A stretch of 54,045 bases of DNA from Paracoccaceae bacterium. GTDB lineage: Bacteria; Pseudomonadota; Alphaproteobacteria; Rhodobacterales; Rhodobacteraceae. The position numbers were made by a program, and so were the translations under genes. Of this stretch, positions 48,731 to 54,045 are shown in pieces (position 1 is the first letter of the stretch; each line of letters starts with the position of its first letter). Location: contig JAHRVG010000020.1 in assembly GCA_019090795.1 (NCBI GenBank), forward strand, positions 1 to 54,045, read 5' to 3'. The notes below the pieces were generated by a model. It was not told the DNA's origin, searched no databases, and saw nothing but the letters and a program-made list of their open reading frames with translations.

Positions 48731-48760
48731 GCAGGCGGTTGCTTGATGCCTGCAACCGCC
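48731..48760. other. Two competing hairpins between purL and bolA
   Basis: GGCGGTTGC (48734-48742) pairs with GCAACCGCC (48752-48760). Alternatively GCAGGC (48731-48736) pairs with GCCTGC (48748-48753). The two stems exclude each other. No T-run follows, so this is not a simple terminator; mRNA processing or a weak switch are possibilities. Confidence 0.45.
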
Positions 48761-48793
48761 CTACATTCAGGGTAACACATCAAGGAGTCCCCC

Positions 48794-49036
48794 ATGGCCA
48801 TTCAAGCCTCTGAAATCGAGCACCTGATACAGGATGCTTTCCCGACCGCCACCGTCACCATCACTGATCTGGCAGGCGACGGGAACCATTATGCGGCCGA
48901 GGTCATCGCCGAGGAATTCGCAGGCAAGAACCGCGTGCAACAGCAACGGCTGGTTTACGCGGCACTCAAAGGCAAAATGGATGGCCCCAATGGCGCCCTG
49001 CATGCGCTGGCCCTGACCACTAAAGTCAAAGAATAA
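48794..49036 (+). CDS. BolA-family protein
   Basis: An 80-residue BolA/IbaG-type protein. The fold is recognisable from the helix-strand pattern and the QQQRLVYAALKGKMDG segment near the C-terminus; the conserved cysteine and histidine region reads GDGNHYAAEVIAEEF. BolA proteins form Fe-S-bridged complexes with monothiol glutaredoxins, and grxD lies 348 bases downstream. AAGGAG precedes the ATG by about eight bases. It shares one base with the next small gene (TAATG). Confidence 0.91.
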   Translation: MAIQASEIEHLIQDAFPTATVTITDLAGDGNHYAAEVIAEEFAGKNRVQQQRLVYAALKGKMDGPNGALHALALTTKVKE

Positions 49037-49269
49037 TGTCTGCCATCTCTCTCCTCTCGCTTATCGGCATCTTTGTGGTGATGCCCCTGCTGGTGCGCAG
49101 CCGCATCAAGGGCGAAGCGGACAGGAAAAAGCCGGAAGAGAATGAACAATATTCCGTTATTGATGCCAACTCCTCCGAGTTTGGCCCAGCTCAAAGCTAT
49201 CAGGTGCCCAAAGACCCGGATGAATACGCCCGAATATTTGTGCCTTCATCAAAAAAGAAAGACTCTTGA
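49036..49269 (+). CDS. Small membrane protein between bolA and grxD
   Basis: A 77-residue protein with one N-terminal membrane helix (residues 4-20, ISLLSLIGIFVVMPLLV) followed by a charged soluble tail (EADRKKPEENEQYSVIDANS) and a lysine-rich end. The start overlaps the bolA stop by one base, indicating co-translation. I recognise no family. Its constant place beside bolA and grxD, if confirmed, would suggest a link to Fe-S or redox trafficking at the membrane; this is inference. Confidence 0.72.
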   Translation: MSAISLLSLIGIFVVMPLLVRSRIKGEADRKKPEENEQYSVIDANSSEFGPAQSYQVPKDPDEYARIFVPSSKKKDS

Positions 49270-49384
49270 TATTAGTTGTCGACCAACAAAGAAGATACAG
49301 CAACGCCCCCTCACCATTGCCATATCACCAAGCAAGCTATATCTAATCGCAAACGCCAATGGCGCCACATAGTTAGGAAATACC

Positions 49385-49747
49385 ATGACCGATGCAAACG
49401 CAGAAATTCAGCAAACAGTGGATGACAACAATGTTGTTCTGTTCATGAAAGGCACCGCCTCTATGCCCCAATGCGGGTTTTCGTCCAAGGTGGCGGGGAT
49501 TCTCAATTACATGGGCGTCCCGTTCAAAGACGTGAATGTGCTGGAAAACGATGCAATCCGGCAAGGCATCAAGGATTTTTCCGAATGGCCCACCATTCCG
49601 CAGCTGTATGTCAAAGGCGAGTTTGTTGGCGGTTGTGACATCATCACCGAAATGACCCTGTCGGGCGAACTGGATAAAATGCTGGACGATGGCGGCGTTG
49701 ACTACAACAAAGAAGCGGCCGAAAAAATCCGCGAAGCCAACTCTTAA
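49385..49747 (+). CDS. grxD: Monothiol glutaredoxin, Grx4/GrxD type
   Basis: A 120-residue CGFS glutaredoxin. The active-site cysteine is C30 in [10 protein letters not shown], and the glutathione-contacting [16 protein letters not shown] motif follows near residues 66-81. Such proteins carry [2Fe-2S] clusters between assembly and target proteins, alone or with BolA. It lies downstream of bolA, separated by a small membrane gene and 115 bases, and ends in a bidirectional terminator shared with the zapA operon. Confidence 0.96.
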   Translation: MTDANAEIQQTVDDNNVVLFMKGTASMPQCGFSSKVAGILNYMGVPFKDVNVLENDAIRQGIKDFSEWPTIPQLYVKGEFVGGCDIITEMTLSGELDKMLDDGGVDYNKEAAEKIREANS

Positions 49748-49769
49748 ACGAAACATTATCCCTAAAACA

Positions 49770-49801
49770 AAAACGCCCGCATCACTGGATGCGGGCGTTT
49801 T
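49770..49801. terminator. Bidirectional terminator between grxD and zapA
   Basis: Perfect 13-base arms AAAACGCCCGCAT (49770-49782) and ATGCGGGCGTTTT (49789-49801) with a 6-base loop. T-rich ends on both strands suit the convergent genes. Confidence 0.9.
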
Positions 49802-49818
49802 GTGTGTTCTGGATTGGC

Positions 49819-50286
49819 TTAACCAGCCTTGTTCATTTCCACCGCAGCGTCTTCGACTTTTTTGACCATGTTGCCCATGGTCACAACCGCCCCCTTGTAG
49901 GAATTTTGCAGCGTTTCGAGCTGGCTGGCGGTCTGGGCCTTAGCGGCTTCAGCCTCGGCAAGGCCAACTTTTGCATCTGCAAGCGCCGCTTGCGCTTGTG
50001 CCAACTGGCTTTCCGCTTTCTTGGCACGGGCCACCAACGCGTCGCTGCCGCCACCGCCCACTTGGGGGGCATTTCGCAACTGATCCTCAAGGCTCGCGGT
50101 TTTATCCGCCAACATCAAGCCTGCCATCAACAGCATGCGGGCTTCTGGCATCCGCCCCAAAGCATCATTCAGGGCCGCAGCTTCACTATCCAGCATCGCT
50201 GCGGCGGATTTCAGAAAATGTTCCTCGCCTGCGCGGCAGGCCACTTCGAATGTGCGCCCACCGATCTCTATTTTCACTTCTGCCAT
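49819..50286 (-). CDS. zapA: Cell division protein ZapA
   Basis: A 155-residue ZapA. The N-terminal domain reads MAEVKIEIGGRTFEVACRAG and is followed by helices (LKSAAAMLDSEAAAL) up to the coiled coil near residues 85-150, which is Ala/Gln/Lys-rich. ZapA bundles FtsZ protofilaments at midcell. The extended C-terminal coiled coil is longer than in E. coli ZapA but normal for alphaproteobacteria. Its ATG lies one base after the stop of the upstream coiled-coil gene, its likely partner. Confidence 0.92.
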   Translation of the reverse strand: MAEVKIEIGGRTFEVACRAGEEHFLKSAAAMLDSEAAALNDALGRMPEARMLLMAGLMLADKTASLEDQLRNAPQVGGGGSDALVARAKKAESQLAQAQAALADAKVGLAEAEAAKAQTASQLETLQNSYKGAVVTMGNMVKKVEDAAVEMNKAG

Positions 50287-50287
50287 C

Positions 50288-50797
50288 TCAGTTGCCCTCC
50301 ACAAGCGGGGTCAGCCGCGTCAGAATGGAGTTCACCTCGGCCAGATCAAGATCATGCTGTTCCTTCAACTGCGCCAAATCGCGCTCAAGATTCCTGTTGA
50401 TCAGCTCCGCGTCCCCCACCATTTCTTCGTTTTTCTTACGCAATTCGAAATTAGCCTCTTTCAACTGCAATGTATAATCGCGGGCCTTGTCGCGCTGCGT
50501 GATCGCTTCGGCTTGGGAGGCGCGCAGATTCTCGGCCTCTTTGTCTTGTGCCGCCACCGAATCCTTTTGCTCTGCCATGGTCTCTCGCAGGCGGGTAATT
50601 TTGCTGCGAGCGACTTCTAGTTGTTCGTTTACAGCCGCTATTTCGGCATTCTGATCCTCTGATTTCTTTTTTAAATCAGTAACCTGCCCATTCAGTGCTG
50701 ATAGTGCATCCGCATCCGCACGGGACGGTTTAGAACCGGTTCCAAGCGTTAATAGCGCTGCATCCAACCTTGCTTCCAGTTTTGAAAAGTCCGTCAT
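50288..50797 (-). CDS. Coiled-coil ZapA partner (ZauP-like)
   Basis: A 169-residue, almost wholly coiled-coil protein (heptad-rich from about residue 40 to 155, with QVTDLKKKSEDQNAEIAAVN and following). AGGAA sits five bases before the ATG at 50797; an earlier in-frame start at 50887 would reach into the control region. In Caulobacter the gene upstream of zapA encodes the coiled-coil protein ZauP, which with ZapA focuses the Z-ring. Position, size and composition fit that role here; sequence similarity cannot be judged for coiled coils. Confidence 0.8.
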   Translation of the reverse strand: MTDFSKLEARLDAALLTLGTGSKPSRADADALSALNGQVTDLKKKSEDQNAEIAAVNEQLEVARSKITRLRETMAEQKDSVAAQDKEAENLRASQAEAITQRDKARDYTLQLKEANFELRKKNEEMVGDAELINRNLERDLAQLKEQHDLDLAEVNSILTRLTPLVEGN

Positions 50798-50816
50798 CCG
50801 CTTCCTGCTGCCTCCC

Positions 50817-50830
50817 CGAAGGTACCTTCG
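50817..50830. promoter_or_regulatory. 14-base palindrome in the zapA operon leader
   Basis: CGAAGGTACCTTCG is a perfect palindrome 20 bases upstream of the ZauP-like start. It lies in the leader between the divergent tkt and zapA operons and could be an operator or, in RNA, a small hairpin sequestering the start region. Confidence 0.4.
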
Positions 50831-50917
50831 AATCATTCCTGTTTTTCTTATTGTGCATTTTTCTGGTGCAAAAACAAATTGCTGCAAAAGAAAGCTGATG
50901 TAAATACCCTGCGGCGC

Positions 50918-50945
50918 TTGACCGTATGGTTGTAGTTGCTATCAA
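50918..50945 (+). promoter_or_regulatory. Candidate tkt promoter
   Basis: TTGACC (50918-50923) and TATCAA (50940-50945) are 16 bases apart, 43 bases before the tkt start. The -35 matches five of six consensus bases; the -10 matches four. Confidence 0.5.
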
Positions 50946-50988
50946 ACCCTAAGATAAAGGCCTCGAAACTCCGGGAAAGGGCGTTACG

Positions 50989-53007
50989 TTGGATATTTCA
51001 GAACTTAAAAGCAAGCACGCAGATCATTGGAAAAAGGCTGCTGCCTTGCGAATTCTCGCGGCGGATGCTGTCCATGCTGCGCGGTCGGGCCATCAAGGGC
51101 TGCCGATTGGCATTGCAGATGTGGCAACTGTACTGTTTGAAAAACATCTGAAATTTGATGCTGCCAATCCCGATTGGGCGGATCGCGACCGTTTTATTCT
51201 GTCAGCGGGCCACGGTTCCATGCTGATCTACGGCTTGCTGCATCTGACCGGTTATCAAGACATGACCATGGACCAGATCCGCAACTTTCGCCAATGGGGC
51301 GCGATCACGGCGGGGCATCCTGAATATGGCCATGCCAAAGGCGTCGAGATTACCACCGGCCCGCTGGGGCAAGGCGTTGCCAGCGCGGTTGGTTTTGCAA
51401 TGGCCGAGCAATCCATGGCGGCGCGGTTTAATAAAAAGGTCGTGGATCACTATACCTATGTGATTGCCGGTGATGGCTGCCTGATGGAAGGTGTGAGCCA
51501 AGAGGCCATCGGGCTGGCAGGCCAGCAAAAACTGGGCAAGCTGATCGTGCTTTGGGATAACAACGACATTACCATTGACGGGCGCGTAGATATTACCGAT
51601 CTGACCAACCAGATGAAACGCTTCCGCGCTTCTGGCTGGTCGGTATTTGAATGTGACGGCCACGACCCTGAGGCAATTGATACAGCAATTACCGCTGCGA
51701 AAAAGACCAATACACCTTCAATGATTGCCTGCACAACCACCATTGCACTGGGTGTAGACGGGGTTGCGGATACATCATCCGGCCACGGTTACGCGATCAA
51801 GGACGACCAATTGGCCCAGATGCGCGAATTCTACGATTGGCCCTATCCTGCCTTTGAAATTCCGGCGGATGTGCAATCCGGCTGGGCCGCTATTGGCGCA
51901 CGCGGCAACGCGGAGTTCACCGCCTGGCAGGAACGCATGGGCACGTTGACTGAACAACGACAGGCGGAATTTGAGCGCGTGATGTCGGGCACTCCACACA
52001 AGCGCCTCTCAGCGGTGGTTAAAAAACTGAAGCGCGAGGTCTCTGAGCAACAGCCCAAGGCAGCAACCCGTAAATCCAGCCAAATGGCATTGGAAGTGAT
52101 CAATCCGATCATGAAAGAAACCATTGGCGGCTCTGCCGATCTAGCCGGATCCAACAACACCAACACCCAAGGGCTGGGCACCTTTGGTCCAGGCAACCGC
52201 AAAGGGCGTCACGTAGAATATGGCGTACGCGAACACGGGATGGCGGCGGTGATGAATGGCATGGTGCTGCACGGTGGTGTGCGCCCTTATGGCGGCACGT
52301 TCATGTGTTTCACCGATTACGCGCGCCCCTCAATGCGTCTGGCCGCACTGATGCAGATCCCGACAATCTTTGTGATGACCCACGACAGCATCGGCCTTGG
52401 CGAAGACGGACCTACCCACCAACCGGTGGAGCATCTGGCAATTTCGCGGTCTACCCCGAATACTTGGGTGTTCCGCCCTGCCGACACGGTTGAAACCGCC
52501 GAGGCTTGGGAATTGGCATTGACCAGCAGCAAAACCCCGTCAGTTCTGTCGCTGACCCGACAGGGCCTGCCAACTGTGCGCACCAAACACACAAACAAGA
52601 ATATGACGGCCATGGGCGCCTATGTTCTGGCAGAGTCGACCGGCAAACGTCAGGCGATCTTGCTGGCCACCGGCTCAGAGGTCGAAATCGCGCTGGCCGC
52701 GCGCGAAAAGCTGCAAGCACTTGGTATCGGCACCCGTGTGGTCTCCATGCCGTGCTGGGAATTATTCGAAGCGCAAGACGAGTCTTATCGTCGCAAAATT
52801 CTGCCGCCTGGCCCAGTGCGGGTAGGAATCGAGGCCGCTACCCGCATGGGTTGGGATAAATGGCTGTCGGGCGAGCGCGGAAAATCCAACAAATGCGATT
52901 TTGTCGGTATGAATGGTTTTGGTGCTTCGGCCCCGGCGGAGGAGCTGTACGCCAATTTTGGAATCACCGCTGATGCGGTTGCCGAAAAGGTTAAAAACCT
53001 ACTGTAG
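50989..53007 (+). CDS. tkt: Transketolase
   Basis: A 672-residue thiamine-diphosphate enzyme of the pentose phosphate pathway that moves two-carbon units between sugar phosphates. Motifs include the thiamine-binding [13 protein letters not shown], with [12 protein letters not shown] after it, and the second-half [17 protein letters not shown] start (MDISELKSK) is supported by AAGGG seven bases before it. It is followed by a terminator and then gap, so the two central carbon genes are neighbours but probably separately transcribed. Confidence 0.97.
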   Translation: MDISELKSKHADHWKKAAALRILAADAVHAARSGHQGLPIGIADVATVLFEKHLKFDAANPDWADRDRFILSAGHGSMLIYGLLHLTGYQDMTMDQIRNFRQWGAITAGHPEYGHAKGVEITTGPLGQGVASAVGFAMAEQSMAARFNKKVVDHYTYVIAGDGCLMEGVSQEAIGLAGQQKLGKLIVLWDNNDITIDGRVDITDLTNQMKRFRASGWSVFECDGHDPEAIDTAITAAKKTNTPSMIACTTTIALGVDGVADTSSGHGYAIKDDQLAQMREFYDWPYPAFEIPADVQSGWAAIGARGNAEFTAWQERMGTLTEQRQAEFERVMSGTPHKRLSAVVKKLKREVSEQQPKAATRKSSQMALEVINPIMKETIGGSADLAGSNNTNTQGLGTFGPGNRKGRHVEYGVREHGMAAVMNGMVLHGGVRPYGGTFMCFTDYARPSMRLAALMQIPTIFVMTHDSIGLGEDGPTHQPVEHLAISRSTPNTWVFRPADTVETAEAWELALTSSKTPSVLSLTRQGLPTVRTKHTNKNMTAMGAYVLAESTGKRQAILLATGSEVEIALAAREKLQALGIGTRVVSMPCWELFEAQDESYRRKILPPGPVRVGIEAATRMGWDKWLSGERGKSNKCDFVGMNGFGASAPAEELYANFGITADAVAEKVKNLL

Positions 53008-53061
53008 CGTATACTTACGTATGCCCAAACAGCAAAATACGCGACATAGTGAACCGTGCTA

Positions 53062-53071
53062 ACGTTAACGT
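53062..53071. promoter_or_regulatory. Palindrome between tkt and gap, candidate operator
   Basis: ACGTTAACGT is a perfect 10-base palindrome flanked by GCT and AGC with one bulged A. It lies 55 bases after the tkt stop and 105 bases before gap. A LacI-type regulator site would suit a glycolytic gene, but no specific regulator can be named from this alone. Confidence 0.35.
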
Positions 53072-53082
53072 AGCTCAATTCT

Positions 53083-53116
53083 CCCCTCCTGCTCTTTCCA
53101 AGCGGGAGGGGCTTTA
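53083..53116 (+). terminator. Terminator after tkt
   Basis: CCCCTCCTGC (53083-53092) pairs with GCGGGAGGGG (53102-53111), one pair being G-T, with a 9-base loop. The tail CTTTA is short in T, so termination may be partial. Confidence 0.55.
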
Positions 53117-53175
53117 ATATGGGAAAGGGCAACAGGCAGCACATTTCCGCGGCTGCGTTTGGGAGATATTGTAAA

Positions 53176-54045
53176 ATGGTTGTAAAAGTAGGCATTAACG
53201 GCATGGGGCGCATTGGGCGCTCTACATTGGCACATATCATCGAAAGTGGCCGTGACGATATTCAGGTCGTCGCAATCAACGCTACCGGACCGATTGAAAC
53301 CCTGAAACACCTTCTGAAATATGACAGCGTACACGGTCGCTTTCCCACCAATATCGAAATTAGCGGCAAAACCATGAATGTCGGCCAAGGCCCGATGCGC
53401 ATGTTCTCGACCTATGACCCGACAGAACTGGATTGGGAAGGCGTAGACGTAGTGCTGGAATGCACCGGCCAGTTTAACAACCGCGAAGCATCTGCCGTAC
53501 ACCTGTCCCATGGTGCCAAGCGGGTGCTGACCTCTGCCCCGGCAAAGAACGCCGATAAAACCATCGTTTACGGTGTGAACCACGAGAGCCTGACCGAAGA
53601 TGATCTGGTGGTTTCCAACGCGTCATGTACCACAAACTGTCTGGCCCCGATCGCCAAAATCCTGAATGACGCCATTGGCATCGACAAGGGCTTCATGACC
53701 ACGATCCATTCCTACACAGGTGATCAGCCTACGCTGGACCGTCGCCACAAAGATCTGTACCGTGGCCGCGCTGCTGCCATGTCGATGATCCCGACCACCA
53801 CGGGCGCCGCCAAGGCTGTTGGTTTGGTGCTGCCGGAACTGGCGGGCAAGCTGGACGGCTCTGCTATCCGCGTACCGACCCCGAATGTTTCCGCTGTCGA
53901 TCTGAACTTTATCCCGACCCGCCCGACAAGTGTTGAAGAGATCAACAACGCTGTGCGCGCCGCGGCGCGCGGGCCTATGGCGGGGATCGTGGAATATGTG
54001 GACGAACCCACTGTTTCCATTGATTACAGCCACAATACACACTCA
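53176..54045 (+). CDS. gap: Glyceraldehyde-3-phosphate dehydrogenase, type I, C-terminus missing
   Basis: The first 290 residues of a GAPDH of about 333; the window ends before the stop. The NAD(P)-binding start reads VGINGMGRIGRS (usual GINGFGRIG), and the catalytic cysteine is C151 in SNASCTTNCLAP. The segment after the second strand reads VVAINATGPIET instead of the usual IND..., so the acidic residue that favours NAD over NADP is missing. This suggests a dual or NADP-preferring (gluconeogenic-type) enzyme. GGGAG lies about ten bases before the ATG. Confidence 0.94.
   Translation, partial: MVVKVGINGMGRIGRSTLAHIIESGRDDIQVVAINATGPIETLKHLLKYDSVHGRFPTNIEISGKTMNVGQGPMRMFSTYDPTELDWEGVDVVLECTGQFNNREASAVHLSHGAKRVLTSAPAKNADKTIVYGVNHESLTEDDLVVSNASCTTNCLAPIAKILNDAIGIDKGFMTTIHSYTGDQPTLDRRHKDLYRGRAAAMSMIPTTTGAAKAVGLVLPELAGKLDGSAIRVPTPNVSAVDLNFIPTRPTSVEEINNAVRAAARGPMAGIVEYVDEPTVSIDYSHNTHS

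Noticed and set aside
50798-50988. Possible 6S RNA next to zapA, as seen in some proteobacteria
   Set aside because: The spacer is short, has a plausible tkt promoter and a palindrome, and shows no long closing stem with a central bubble. I cannot support 6S RNA here.

Overview
The window reads as one chromosomal stretch of an alphaproteobacterium, most likely Rhodobacterales (Roseobacter group). This rests on gene content and order: a Rrf2 regulator - cysteine desulfurase - sufB-sufC-sufD operon with YIP1 genes at its end, hisI beside a NifU-like protein, a TakP-like TRAP transporter, a zapA/zauP-like pair, and bolA next to a monothiol glutaredoxin. There is no phage, insertion sequence, plasmid, CRISPR, tRNA or rRNA signal. 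The first 15 bases are not genomic: they match the end of the Nextera/Tn5 mosaic-end adapter, so the left edge is probably an untrimmed contig end. The right edge cuts a gap gene.

Layout. 1-6.6 kb (minus): the suf Fe-S assembly operon, with two small extra genes between sufB and sufC and two YIP1 membrane genes at the end. 6.7-10.4 kb: an alpha/beta hydrolase, a TetR regulator, a small secreted protein, DUF2852 and RDD membrane proteins, and the Bpt leucyltransferase. 10.5-17.3 kb: a TRAP uptake system for a probable 2-oxo acid, divergent from a Cache-domain histidine kinase and NarL-type regulator. 17.3-25.3 kb: hisI, a NifU-like scaffold protein, a 40-residue membrane protein, recG-ligA, a YejA-like binding protein, a candidate small RNA and an arsenate-reductase-like gene. 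25.4-32.6 kb: an XRE-cupin regulator divergent from an AMP-ligase/FrnE/MFS operon, then a ClC channel and an FAD-linked D-2-hydroxyacid dehydrogenase.

32.6-41.6 kb (minus) is the least ordinary region. It is a run of eight close-packed envelope genes: a Sel1/peptidoglycan-binding protein with four regularly spaced CxxC repeats, two SGNH hydrolases, an MBOAT acyltransferase, a small membrane protein, an L,D-transpeptidase and two CapA-family proteins. Together they look like an export, acylation and wall-anchoring module for an envelope polymer; its substrate cannot be told from sequence.

41.9-46.4 kb (plus) encodes a two-gene RND efflux system. 46.6-49.8 kb carries purL, bolA, a small membrane protein and grxD. 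49.8-50.8 kb (minus) carries the divisome pair zapA/zauP-like. 51-54 kb (plus) carries tkt and a truncated gap, joining the pentose phosphate pathway and glycolysis/gluconeogenesis.
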